The notes below the pieces were generated by a model. The model ran no database searches, was not told where the DNA came from, and saw only the letters and a program-made list of their open reading frames with translations. This document shows, piece after piece, positions 1-11,935 of a DNA stretch of 64,000 nucleotides. Position 1 is the first letter of the stretch, and every line of letters starts with the position of its first letter. The position numbers and the translations under genes are program-made. Origin of the DNA: Callipepla californica brunnescens (taxonomy: Eukaryota > Chordata > Aves > Galliformes > Odontophoridae); assembly GCA_023055505.1 (NCBI GenBank), contig JALIRH010000007.1, positions 28,563,720-28,627,719 of the forward strand. The letters run 5' to 3'.

Positions 1-180
1 GCCACACGGAATTAAAAACAAGTCGTTTTTTGCTTTTCTTTTAAAGCATGCAAAATGCAAAATTAAAATGCAAACAAACAACAGGGGCCACTCCACTGAT
101 TATATTTTCACTGTCATGTTGTATTAATTAAAGCTTCCCATCCCTTAATTAAAATGAAGCAGGCAGAGGATCTTCACCAT
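1..180. promoter_or_regulatory. AT-rich edge with POU-like and homeodomain-like sites (candidate enhancer)
   Basis: What is seen: the heptamer ATGCAAA, the core of the POU/octamer site ATGCAAAT, occurs three times on the plus strand, starting at 48, 55 and 68. The homeodomain-type palindrome TTAATTAA occurs twice, at 124-131 and 145-152, which is 21 bp or about two helical turns apart. No open frame of note lies here. Sites like these are typical of vertebrate developmental enhancers, but short AT-rich motifs also arise by chance in such sequence. The element, if real, is cut by the window edge. Calling it regulatory is inference; no conservation data were available. Confidence 0.25.
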
Positions 181-3100
181 GTTATGTGGGGCGACTGAAT
201 CAAAGGATCTCTCCAAGGGTTTGCAACAGCCCTGCCAGGTAGAACCTGGGGCTTTCATTGAAGAGAACACCCTCATCAATAGCATTCAGTGCTTGGATCC
301 AAATTTCTGCAAGGTATTAGCTTCTGACCCAAGGTTTTGGTCTGACCCTATCTTTAATTGGAACCTGTCTTGGCTTTCCCTAACTTCGCTGCAATCCTTG
401 GCATGGACTTCCTGCATATTTAGATGACAACTAATGAGGATTTTTATTAAACTTGAGCCTTGGCCGGCTGGGAGGAGGGAACAGCTTTTTAGCATCAGAT
501 AGGAAAGACTTTTGCCTCTGGAATATTTCTCAGCACGGAGCAAAGGCTGGGGGAGGAGAAGGTGATGGGAACACTGTCAGTGCTGCCACTAATGGGGCCT
601 GCCTGGGGCACGCTGCTCGGCATCCCTTGCAAGGTGACCTTGACTGCTAACATTTACATTTTAGGGGCCATTTGACATATTTGATTGTGTGTACAGCAGA
701 ACCTGCACAGTTCTGGGAGAGACACGTAGCTCAGATCGATGTCTTCAGTGCCACTGTCTCCTCTTGTCCTGCCATACTCTGTTTGCTATTTAATCTGGAA
801 GTGCACGCTGCAAGAACACCAAGGCTCTGCTCCTCCTAGTTAATGCAGGTAATCGATCTCATCAGCACCAGTGCAGGCTAACTCAAGGTACAATCTGCAA
901 ATTAAAGACCTTCTTAAAGCAATTAAGTCGCTTGAATTGGTAAGGACAGTGCTTTCTGTCCAAGGAAACAAACAGCTGCCCATCATTATGTGCCTTTGGT
1001 GCTATTTTTCAGCTTAGGACACACGTGGAAGAGACTGCAGATGTCTGCCAGAGGTATCGCCGGGTCAGCTCCCAGAAAGCTTCACGTTTGCAGTTCTATC
1101 ATTTCCCTACCCCAAAGGATCTGTCTTGCAGAAGGTGGAGATTTGACAACAGCTCCCAGACCTCATTGCCACATGTTCCAGAAGCACAGCAGATGGCTGC
1201 GAGCTCCTACCACCTGGTCAAAGGGTGCTGTCGCCCTCCCAGACAAATGGCATTAGCACCTCTGAGGGACAGGCCAACCCACCTACGCTGATGTGCTCTA
1301 GTTCATGATATAAGGACTGCTAAGAGCACACATGGGGCCAGATATGACGGCTTACCAGATGGGTGGTAATTTGTTAAGCTGCGGTAATGCAAAATCTTTC
1401 AATACCCTAAGATCTTCAGCCAACATAAGAGTCATTTGGTTTGCCTTTAATATAATTGGAAAAGATAGCAAATTAAAATTTTAGGCCACAGCATGTGCCA
1501 GTCCCATTATTTGCTTTGAAATTAAAAATCTCCCTCCGCTTGCTACTGAAAGTTCAATCACTTATCAAAATAGTGACGCCCTTTGTCCTGGCACACTACT
1601 TTAATGCTAAAACATATGTTATGTTAAATATTAACCAGCCACTAATTGGTGCATCATTTGGCCAAGGAAAGAGGTGGCTTCATACTGCTAGTGCACTTTT
1701 TCACTCTTCCAATATCTTAGTGCTTTGCCCTTCAGCTAACTTATCCTCTCTCTCCGTATGTCAGCCTTGAGCTCAAGTAGCATTTTGACTTCTCGAAATC
1801 AGCTTTTGTGCTTGCTTTTGCATCCTAGCTTATTATGTACAGCAGAACTTGCTGTTGTGGGCAATGCGGCCAGGGGGGATGAGTTAGTGGATTGAGTTCT
1901 GGATCTGAATTCAGTTTGGCAACTCTCTTCTCGGGCAAACACAGGAAAATCACTCCTTCCACCTTGTGTTTCTCTTTCCCAAGTGTAAATTACAGGCAGA
2001 TAAACACTGTTCTTTAAATTACTGAGGTTATCCCCTCACTTTAGAACTCAGGAAAAAACACGCGTTGTAAAACCTCATGCTGGAAAATCTTTGTCAAATA
2101 ATTGCATCCAGTTATACTGTTGGCAAATCCTTAAATATGAGATCAGTTCACTTGATGCACCTAGAGATGGTGAGTGCTATACAAGCTACAATTACAGTGT
2201 GAGATGAATAACTGGCAGATGAATTGAATGGTGGTGATTTTTCATAACAAACACATAACGCTACCTTGATTTGCATGGCAAGAGCCTCGTGCCTTAGAAT
2301 AGTTTCCAGATCCTCAAGCACAGCAGGCTTCCCAGCGAGGACTGCAGCTGGGGAAGCTGCAGGGAGGGAATGGTGGGAGGATCTGCGTGGCGTCGGGAGA
2401 ACAGAAATTCAACCTGCCAGGGAGAAGGATGGCATGTGTCAGGAACAGTGGCCACGCTGCAGTGTAGTCAGACCCTGTCTTTCCTGATGCCAGCAGGGAT
2501 GAGGTGTAGGAGCCAGGCTGAGCTCTCAGGGCCAGAGCCAAGCTAAGGAGAAATGCCGATGGCTACAGTCAGGAGCTGGGTGGAATGGCCTGAAGAACCA
2601 TGGCTCCACTGGGGACATCAGCCTGAAGTCACTGAGGGGCAACCAAGACCAATGAGCCAGGGAGGGCAGATCTGCTGCCAGCACAGCACTGAATCTGCTG
2701 CTGAACACAAGCTGTGCAAGCAGGGGACGGCTTATGCTTCAGCCAGGACACTTCACTAGAGGGAGGACTCTTTTTTTCCCCATTTCAAAGAACTCAAAAC
2801 ACCAATTCTGCTCCTTATAGGAGTTAATTCTGTTTAGAAACAACACACAGTAAAAAAATCTTTCCATTGTGTAGTCCCCAGACTTATGGGATGCTTCAGT
2901 GGGTTTCTGGGAAACCTCTTTAGGATAGAGTCTGGCTGAGCTGTCAGACTGACTGCTAGAGGCACAGCTGAGTTTCAAATGGCCGAGCAGCATGCATGTG
3001 AGACTCATCCCAAAAAAAGGAAGATGTTTGACAAGTGAAATGTTTTCATTTTATGATGGAAAACGAGTAGGAACATCAGACAAGTAAATCGTCCTGCCAA

Positions 3101-4501
3101 GCATGAGAGTTCCTGACTGACAGGCTCAGTGTCTGCCCTGACTGCTCAAGAAGATCCAGCATCTATTTTTACAGAAAAGCAACTGCTTAAATTGCCATTT
3201 GCTGACTTTTCGTTACTGATTATAATTACTACATTCAGGCTAGGAGGAGCAAAGGGAAGCCTTTGCATTGCAGGTAGAGAGAAATGGGGAACAACTCTTT
3301 TTGAAACAAACAGAAATGAAGAAACCCAGAGGGTGTAAGAGAAAGCTTGCAAATCATCAGAAATCAAAAGCAGACAATCTGAGGGAGAGGAGTAGGGCAA
3401 ACATCGACATTGATTAAAGTTTAGCACTTAAAATAACCATCTACCAATTAGAATATATGCCAAAGACTGACTCATACTAGTGTGTTATAGAAATGGGATT
3501 ACCTTTACTTAAGAAATTTTGAAAACATAATGCTATAATGTGAGGTCATTTACTGCCATGCTAAGATACAAACATATCTGATGAAGAATTTTTTCTTAAA
3601 GCTGCAATAAAGATGTCCAAACAGACTGACTAGAAAGAGATCTTGAGGACATCAGTTAGTGTGGTATGAAGCTGTCCACTTGGCTGAATGGGAGAAGCTT
3701 TGTTTAGTCGCAAGCACCAGCAACACCAGAAAATGTGTGCCCTTCCAGCTCCGAATGGGTGAAGAAAAAACCCTGTAGCACAACATCATGTATGGATGGT
3801 TTTCAGCAAAACGTTTAAACATGTGCTTTAATCTGTTACTATGCAGCAGTTAAGTACTTGTACTAAAATCCAGACGGTAAAGATGCACTGAATTTGAGAA
3901 TACGCACTGAATTTTTTAGAGCAAAACTATTTTGGCAAGGCTTGAGAATCTTAAAAATTTTATCAGGACTGTTTCTAGATCTCTTTCTCAAGCCCTTGTT
4001 ACTGTAAGGTGAACAGTACAAGGCTTGGAAGGAAAAGAAGATAAAACTTACACAATTCAAAGCAACTTGGAAAATGTCCAGAATAACTTTTTTCTATACA
4101 GAAAAGGTCTCAGCTTTGAAGACCAATATCTGGAGAATATTCAGGGATAAAGGCAAAAGCTGAACACCTCTTCAGAAGGGTTTGAAGCTCCCCTTCCCAC
4201 TGCTGCAGGTTAACATTTCTCGACAAATGAATGATGGGATATTTGATTCTCCAGCAAGGCTGGGCACCAAACCGAGCCCTGCGTGCAATGGCAGTAGAGA
4301 TGGAATTACCCTGGAGGTGAGAGCTGGGAGCATCTTTGGAAATAAATAAATGGGCAGGAAACCCAAAATGTCAGCGGCTGGAAGCTGCTGCGGGGTGGGA
4401 TGTCAGGATGAACCCCCTGGGATATGCGATACTGCAGGCAGGGCAGGAGAGGAGGTCAAATGCGCAAAGCCCCGCAATTTGTCAGGCAGCTAACACCATC
4501 A
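181..4501. other. Unique non-coding sequence
   Basis: I recognise no gene or interspersed repeat here. The part at 1440-1660 is AT-rich, with repeated AAATTAAAA/TAATTGG-type words, and has the look of a conserved non-coding element. The part at 2280-2760 is richer in G+C but has few CpG dinucleotides, so it is not a CpG island. Open frames are short (under 100 codons), occur on both strands at once, and resemble nothing I know. Confidence 0.6.
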
Positions 4502-4543
4502 TTACCTGCACGTGCGTGTGCAGGCAGGCCTGCCTGACGGTAA
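4502..4543. repeat. Nested inverted-repeat cluster with an E-box
   Basis: Three inverted repeats are packed into 42 bp. CCTGCAC (4505-4511) pairs with GTGCAGG (4518-4524). CAGGCAGGCCTGCCTG (4521-4536) is a perfect 16-bp palindrome. The outer TTACC (4502-4506) pairs with GGTAA (4539-4543). The left arm holds a perfect CACGTG E-box (4509-4514) running into GCGTG (4514-4518), the core of hypoxia- and dioxin-response sites. The pairing is read directly. Any function is inference. Confidence 0.5.
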
Positions 4544-7013
4544 ATTACACGCTGAGATTTTCCAGGATAAACATCCTCTTGTTGGAAGCACAGAACACTG
4601 CTCCCTCCTTCAACCCCCTACCTTAGGAGATACTGTTTTGTAACGAGCAATGAAAGTTAGCTCTCTCGGTGTGAGGCTGCAGATGAGTCACTGCTGAAAT
4701 CAGCAGCGATGTCGATAGTTTTGATTTTTCTGCCTATTACACACTTTTCCTTCTCTGACATCACTGGAAGGGAAGACTGTACGCAGAAGTGCAGGCTTGA
4801 AACAGGAGGGAAGAGACCCGAGGGTGGGCCAGTGTACTGCGCCTAACAGGACACCTGGGGAGCTGCTGGAGTAACGTGCTCAAAAAGGATGGGCCCTCTA
4901 GTAAGGAGCTGTGTTGGAACAGTGCTTGGAGAGCTGCAGCCTGTGGGAAGCCCACGTGGGATAAGATTGGGAAGGATCCCACATGGAGTAGGGGCAGAGT
5001 GATGATGGAGGAGCTGCAGAGATGAAGAGTTATAGGCTGACTGCAGCCCCCATTCCCCTGCACCGCTTGGGGGAGGAGGAAAGAGAGGGTGGAGGGAAGG
5101 TGTTTTTTGTTTGCTTTTAGTTCTCACTGCTCTGGTCTGTTAGCAAGAGGCAATAAATTACATTAATCTCCCTACACAGAGTCTGTTTTGCCTGTGACAG
5201 TAATTGGTGAGCAATCTTCCTGTCCTTATTTCAACCCACAAGTTTTTTTCATCATATTTTCTTTTTCTTCCCTTGTTCCACTGAAGAGGGGGAGCGAGAG
5301 AGAAGTAGGGTGGATCTGAGCTGCATGAAACCAACACTGCTGAGGGAGACAGGTGGAGAGAGAAACAGCTTTCCGGAACTCTTGTTATTGTTGTTACCCC
5401 GGGCCAGGCTCAGGAGGGAGGTGTTAAGGAGCCAGATGCTTCTTGTGCCCCCCGGCAGGCAAACATCTGTGCTGCTGCACTCAGGCTGCATCTCTCCAGC
5501 TTTGCAGTGTTTGGCAAAGTGCTACTACCAGGCAGAAGCCAGCCCTGATGCACCAGCACACAGCTTCAAACAGCAGGCACCACTTGCAGAAGCACAACCT
5601 ACAGCGCACACCAAAGCAAACCACAAGCTCGTGTGCCTTGTTGGGTCCTGCCTTAGCTGTAACTGTTCAGACAAAAAGGTCCAGGCCACCTCTTGAAGAC
5701 CTTTGCTATTCCATGCTGTCTCAGATTCCATGGGGGAGACTTTTAGTCTCGTTTTTTGTGCCACTATATACATTGAAGAACTGTCTTTCATTCTGACCAT
5801 TTCAGATTCAAAACGAGATATAGTAAAAATAGCAGAGGCCTGGGGACAGGTGACAGAGAGGATTAGAGGGATGGGAAAGCCAGCGTGTAAAAGATTGAGA
5901 CGTAGGATTTGTCACAGTTGCAGGGTTAGCTGCTCCTCTGACCTCTCCCTTGTGCAGCAGTGGGCTCTGCAACTTCAGGCCCCTGGTGGCAGCCTGTCTA
6001 TCTGTATATCCATTATCTGCAAATAGCTCCTGGACAGCCTGGCGAAACTTTTGTTCAAGAAGCTCAGTTTTAACGTCCAGCAGTCTTAGAATCTCTTGAC
6101 TCCTTGCCTTAGCAAAAGAAATGTGCAGCTAGACGCTGGAAACAGCAACCTCATGGCTATTTTGTCATGGTCCTTGCCACGGTAACTGTTAGTTAGCTTT
6201 CCAGCCAGCTTCCTAGTAGCTCTGTTACTGAAACAAACCAACATTCACACACAGCAATCTCCATTGCCTAATTCTTAGAAAATTACAAGGCATCCTCCTG
6301 TATCCTCCACCAGACAGTCCAGGGACAACGATCTGACTTGAAGGCCATGGGAAGAGGTTCCTCTTTTGCCACCGCCTCCCTGGGTGACTCTCTTATTTAG
6401 AGGTGGATTCATCTGACATTAGCCATCTAAACTGGAGGCTCCTTCACTGAATTATACCTCTTAGAGTCACTGGGGAGAGATCTGCAATGGATAAGCCCGT
6501 ATCTCAGAATGGGGCTTCAGAACAGGCATTAGCAGGCAGGTAAGGGAAATTGTTTTGAAGTAAAGAAGGATGACCAGGAAAAGCTCACCATCAGCTGCGC
6601 TGTTTCACACTTGAAGGTGGACTAAACATTCCTGAGCCAGTGAGAGAAAGCCACTAGGTTTGTTTCAAGCAAGCTTAAAAGAGTAAACCTGTAACACCTA
6701 GTGTCTCTTACATAATAGACTGTTCCACATTAGCTTGCTTCCGTAAAAGAAAAGACAGGCACTGAAGAATGAACAGATCAGGAGTTTTATCAGAATATAA
6801 ACCTCTGCAGAGGAATCTTGCTCTAAATGTCCTGGTCTGTGAATGATTCTGTGCCCTGACTTGGTGTCAGTTTGTCTCCTAGCCAGCCTAAGGGTTAGAG
6901 AAACAGCAGTGCGTGCTAGGTTTTCATTTGGCTCCCAGCCGCTCATGGGTGTTGAGAATCAGCCCAACAGCACTGAGCTCTGAGCAGCTCTTCCTAGAGA
7001 AGCAGACAACAGG
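4544..7013. other. Unique non-coding sequence
   Basis: No gene or dispersed repeat is recognised. A G+C-richer stretch at 5280-5700 lacks stops in two overlapping plus-strand frames and one minus-strand frame at the same time. That pattern comes from base composition and not from coding. The longest frame (5310-5696) opens with GTG; its first ATG is at 5325. A purine-rich run at 5066-5100 has only three G-runs, so it does not make a standard quadruplex motif. Confidence 0.6.
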
Positions 7014-7043
7014 AAATAAACAAAGAAACAAACAAACAAATAA
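7014..7043 (+). repeat. Simple repeat, (AAAC)n-like
   Basis: This is a short imperfect AAAC/AAAT tetranucleotide array of about seven units, an ordinary vertebrate microsatellite. Confidence 0.85.
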
Positions 7044-10000
7044 ATTGGAAGAGATGTTTTTGTGTTAGTAACTGAGTACTTGTGAAGAGTTAATGGAGAA
7101 AGGTAGCATAAAAAAAATGAATGAGCTGTGTCTTCAAGCTTTCTCAACTATGGAGAGGTAAAAATCTCCTCATTTTTCATATAATAAGCCTGTTTTGCAG
7201 AACTGTCCCTCTCCTGCACACACTCTTACCACGGTCCATACCCTTTATTCCTTCATTGTCATATATTATCTTGCAAAGGCTTCCTGTCAAGATGCTGACT
7301 GTACTTTTGCTATTAATCTTGGCTCTAGCTTTTCTAGATTATATCTCCTTGCTGATCCATCTTAGGCAAGCAAGACAGTGCTTTGGACAGGGGTTTTCTC
7401 CCCCTAGGGAACATCACTCTTGTTAGATGTAGAGCCTCTGTAACAGTGCACCTTTTAATGATGCTCCCCTTTGGCTTTTACCATGCTCCTAGGAAGACTT
7501 GTACTCCATTTTCCTGTAATAACTCAAGTGCCACCAGGTTGGTGCTCCTGACAGTTACATCCTTACCAAGACTTTCTTGACTCTCTCCAGCTGGAGCAGG
7601 GAGATGCAAAGTGACTGCTGTGCTCCGGGGAAGCGATAAGGGTTCACCTCTTCGGTGACCTGGAGTATTTCCACTGGGGATACAAGAGACAGCAGGCAGC
7701 AGAGGAGCACATGAATTAATGCTCCCCGCACCTCCCTCGGGTGCTGTTATTCACTCTTTTTCCTACGCATCTTTCTGCAGACTTGCACCCATATATGGTT
7801 TGTACCTTGTTTACCATCTTAACCTCCTCCTTCAGTGGACTGTATCAAATTCAAATCAAAGAAAAATTGTTCTCTCTACTAGAAGCTCAGAAAAATAGGA
7901 GAGCTCTTCAGCAGAGTGATTTCAGATGGTAAAATAATTGGTGTAACTATACTCAGGATAACTATATACATGCAGAAAGCAGTCACAGCATTATGCCCTT
8001 TACATCCAAAGGACGCCTTTCTTACCAGCTATCTATGAGAGCATTTTTGCAGGCTCAGACAGTGGAAAGAATTTATAACCACTTGAGCAAGACTCATGTA
8101 TGTTTCATCTGGTAGGCAGGGGTGAGGGGCATGCACACAGACACCAGCCGGAACCTAACGTTCTTGTAGATCTATATATAACACCTCTGACCTCTCTTTA
8201 AATATTACAGCCTATATGAGAGTCTTTCTGCCTTGCAGATCAGAATGGGGGAGACACAGCATGACAAGGAAAAGGCCCTTCTTAACAAGAGCACGTGAAG
8301 AAAGGTAATGTCTGTTTTATTTCTCCAAGTTAGTACCTGATTTTGTTAAAATATGTTTTGAGGTTAGTGTCCGCCCAAGCCCAAATGAACTTAGATGTTT
8401 TAGAAACGAACGTAATGCATGCAGAGTGCTATGGAGCTCAAAAGCAACCACACCAAAAACAGGATTTTACTGCAAACAAAATGAAAACCAACCTTCTCTG
8501 AACAGCAGAGCCTAGAAACGTGAGAACACTCCTTCCTAGAAACATTCAGTTTTGGTGAGTCCAGGGCTCTGCAGCACACCCTAAAAATTCCTGAATCTGT
8601 TCCCTTTTTTTCCCCCTGTTCCTCTATATAAAAATAAATAACCTATAATGCAGGACATGTTGTACCTGACATGACAGTATTTTGCAGGCTGGACCACACA
8701 GATGATACACACCTTGAATACAAACTCTCCAAACATCTTGAGGATGAATGAGGTGTGGTGAAAGTGAAGGAGCACAGTGGGCAGTAGCCAGCTTTCCACT
8801 AAAATAACCTCTCAAAGTATCCCTCACAAGGCCCAGCCACCTGCACTCTGCAAAGCAAGGTCAAGAAAAAGTTATATCTGCAGATAAATACTTAGGACAG
8901 GATGTTGCTCTTACTGGGGATACTGTGATCTTGAGATTCTGCTGGGAGAGAAGGGTGTTCCTGGACCAAAATGAGTCCCTTCTTTGGATAGGGTCAGTGG
9001 AAGAATGGCCCTTGTGAAATTTCTTCACTGGCCCTGGTGACTTTGTCAATCAACCATGCCTAAAGAAGGACTATGTCATTTCCTGACCTGTGAGTGGTTA
9101 CAATTTTTTCTCAAGTTTTCCAAGACTGAGGGTAAAATTTTACACTACTAACGAGTGGTATCCAACTGGCAGCCTTCAGAATGAAGGCTGCAGATCCCTT
9201 CCACTAGGACTCTGTTTGCAGATGCAGAGGCAAGGTCAAAATTTAAGGAAATTTCTCCCCCCAGAAATATAGGAAAACTGTAGTGCATTTTGTCTTGCAC
9301 TACAAAAAAAAAAAAAAAGTAATCAGAAAAAAAAGATACACTAACAAGATAGTGTAGCAATACCTAATTGTTAAAACATAAGCATGGCTCAAATAATGTC
9401 AGTCTTCTGCTGGTGGGCTGCTTTTCCCTCCATGCTGTAACCTTCCTTCTCTGTCTGAGATTATTAATTTTTGACAAGTAGCAAGGCCTAATTTAGGCAG
9501 ATCTGTGTGATGGGGTGACCTATTTCTCTTACCTGCTCCCTCTCTCCTCCTGCTGCTCGCCTCTGATGGCCACTCTGGCTCACTCCCACAGGTCTGCTAA
9601 CAGCTTTTGTTATTTCAGCTCTTGGAAGAGTACCCATCATGGTGAGAGCAGAGCACTGTTTCTCAGCTCACAGGAATTTTTGAAGCCATCTCACACACCT
9701 CACAGGAAGATCTTAGACAGAATCTTCTGCTTTTTTCCTAGTCTTCTAACTTCTCACACTGAAGGCTGGAATGTACTGCTGTTGGTTCAATAAACCCATG
9801 CACATTTGCATGGCATTAACTGAGCTAGATTTCTGCATGCTATTCTAGCTGCCAATTTTTCTCCTCTTAATGCTCTCACTGCCATTTGGCAGAAATGCCC
9901 CTCAGAAAAGGCAACACAGTCTGTGCCCAACAATCCGTGGTGGTCAGCCTTTCTGTCTCAATGTGGGATCCCTTCCCTGGGGATGTGGCAGGGCTGTGGG

Positions 10001-10192
10001 AAGAAGCATGGGATGGGAGAATTGCCATTACTCTGGGCTTGGATCATGGCATGCTGCACACATCTAGGAAGGGGATTTTCAGAAGGAGAGTGCAGCATCC
10101 TGACAGGCCATGAAGGTGTGGCTCACTGTGAGAAACAGCCCAAAATCTCCAGAATTTTTATGTTTGTTCAATGCAAGTTCTCTTTTTCCATG
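7044..10192. other. Unique non-coding sequence
   Basis: No gene or dispersed repeat is recognised. There is a plain A15 tract at 9304-9318. I see no AATAAA or ATTAAA just before it, so it does not look like the tail of a retrocopy. A 101-codon ATG-started frame at 7121-7426 is leucine-rich and hydrophobic, but its upper-strand sequence is T-rich, which by itself yields Leu, Ile and Phe codons. I treat it as chance. Confidence 0.6.
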
Positions 10193-10265
10193 TTTTTTTT
10201 TTTTTTAATCTCCTTGGGATTAATCTCCTTTTCTTGTTTTTCTTTGTTTTGTTTTGTTTTATTTT
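10193..10265 (+). repeat. Poly-T and (GTTTT)n simple repeats
   Basis: A T14 tract (10193-10206) is followed by the word TTAATCTCCTT repeated directly at 10205-10215 and 10220-10230, then by a GTTTT pentanucleotide run at 10235-10265. This is low-complexity sequence with no other content. Confidence 0.85.
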
Positions 10266-10803
10266 CTGCTCTCAGCAACCTACTGCCCTTTTCAAGCTGC
10301 TTGACAGAACAGTGCTCTATGTCACAATGCCGACAAGCAAAATACTGAATGGTTAAGTGCCATTTTCTTAAGCAACACGGGACAGCTCACCAACATAAAA
10401 TTGTCCTGGACTACAGGCACTGGAAGAAACACCAGCTCCACTTAATGCTGGCAATCCATGTAATGTGTCTGCACTTAGAGGTATAAGTATCGTAAAACAG
10501 GACTTTGAGTTCTAGGAGATGTGATGAAAAGGTTTGGATTTTTACTTCTAGTTTTGATACTAGAGCAAGCTGAAAGAACCGAGTTTTGTTATTGATTCTG
10601 ACCTAATGTGATATTGATATGAATTTTAAACACTGTGTGTAGATAGAGAGCTTGCAATGATCAGATCAAATATAGTCTATTAATGCTAGTCCAAGCAATT
10701 TTGTATTGTATAATACAATAAAAATTGGACAAGACCTTACTTGTGTGAAGCTCTAGCAGGTATGTACTTTTTATGTTCTCATAATCAATACATCTTGGAT
10801 GTG

Positions 10804-10860
10804 GTTTTTTTGTGTGTGTGTGTGTTTGTTGTTGCTGTTGTTGTTTTTGTTGTTGTTTTG
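10804..10860 (+). repeat. Compound microsatellite (TG)n-(TTG)n
   Basis: A T-run leads into about seven TG units and then an interrupted TTG trinucleotide array with one CTG unit. It is a typical compound microsatellite that may vary in length between individuals. Confidence 0.9.
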
Positions 10861-11785
10861 ATTGGTCACAGAGCCACTGCCTAAGGATTGTTGAAGCTTA
10901 AACGCTGTGACTTTACTTCACACTGATGTTTTCCCTTCCGTTTTTATATAATCACTGTCATTCTGGAGAGATTAGGTATTGTATATTGAGGAACATGTTC
11001 ACAGAGCTTTTGTGTTTGCCTTCATAATAATAGCAGTAACAAAAGTACTGGTGGTAGCAATGGTACAGGCAGTAATAAAATTCTAAATACTTCTCTTGAA
11101 TAGCATTCTATTGTGTTTCATCTCTAATCTTTGTAAATGCTGATCATCTTTTGTCTTCCTAGAGCTAGAAGATGCTTTACTCTTTCAAGCTTCAGATAAA
11201 CTGCTTTCAAGGTTGAGGCATTGTTGGAAGCTAACAACAGTGTCTGTGAAATATATAATTTAAGCCAGAGAGTGACAAACATCCTTCACTGCTCCTGGGA
11301 GAGTAGCTGTGGATTCACTTAATGAGGTAGCTGAAGATATCTCTGGTCCTTTCCCCACTTTGAGTCCAAATGCCAGAGGCAAAATGGTGAGCTTTTCTTG
11401 CGTTTGTGTGAAGATTTCAAGCGCTGTGTCTCCATGCCCTTACAGCTGTTGTCACCTTTGTGGAAGGTTCATACTGACTTGCACAGTTATTAAATCCCAT
11501 CTCCTTTGTTCTACTCAGAACAATCCTAGGCCAATGCATTTGAAGGAGCAATGCATGTGTAAAGAAGTGCTTATTTGTTAAATGGAGTATGATGATGAAA
11601 ATTGTTGGTAGGCAAAGGCAATATAGGCTTGACCACACTGTGGTCCCTTTGGACACCGCACGATGAGAGGGTACCTGGATCTCCATGACCATTACATTGT
11701 TAGTGTTCAAGCAGAATGGCAATGACAGCGCCAGCTGTACCAGTTAGGATAACTGCCTGGTTTAGTGGCACTGAATGGAGGCAGA
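10861..11785. other. Unique non-coding sequence
   Basis: No gene or repeat is recognised. Two overlapping frames of 90 and 101 codons (11309-11581 plus, 11417-11722 minus) lie opposite each other without any recognisable domain. Confidence 0.6.
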
Positions 11786-11935
11786 GAGAGAACTACCTGG
11801 AATACTGCATGCAGTGCTGGGGCCCTCAACATAAGAAGAACATTGAGGTTTTGGAGTGGGTCCAGAGGATGTAGATGATCACTTAGTGATCTCTGCACAT
11901 AAGCTGCTTCAGACAAGTCTGTGGGAACAAGGAAC
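11786..11935 (+). mobile_element. CR1 LINE fragment (worn, internal part)
   Basis: The stretch reading GGAATACTGCATGCAGTGCT, then GGGGCC and ACATAAGAAGAACATTGAGG, up to GGGTCCAGAGGA, matches the well-known CR1 segment just before the end of the reverse-transcriptase frame, in sense orientation. After about 11880 the match gets ragged: the usual GAGGGCCACGAAGATGATC is shortened to a few bases before GATGATCA. The 3' end and the 8-bp tail are missing, so this is an old, deleted remnant. It codes for nothing. The edges are approximate, and the sequence on both sides may also be badly decayed CR1. Confidence 0.75.

Noticed and set aside
5066..5100. G-rich run as a quadruplex
   Set aside because: Only three runs of three or more G, and one loop is too long.
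5310..5796. Overlapping 128- and 117-codon plus frames
   Set aside because: The first needs a GTG start, both share one G+C-rich stretch, and a minus frame is open there too. Composition effect.
5975..5996. CTCF-like CCCCTGGTGGCAG
   Set aside because: One base short of the consensus spacing, with several mismatches in the core, so not called.
7121..7426. 101-codon hydrophobic plus frame (possible small membrane protein)
   Set aside because: T-rich DNA yields Leu, Ile and Phe codons by itself. There is no other support.
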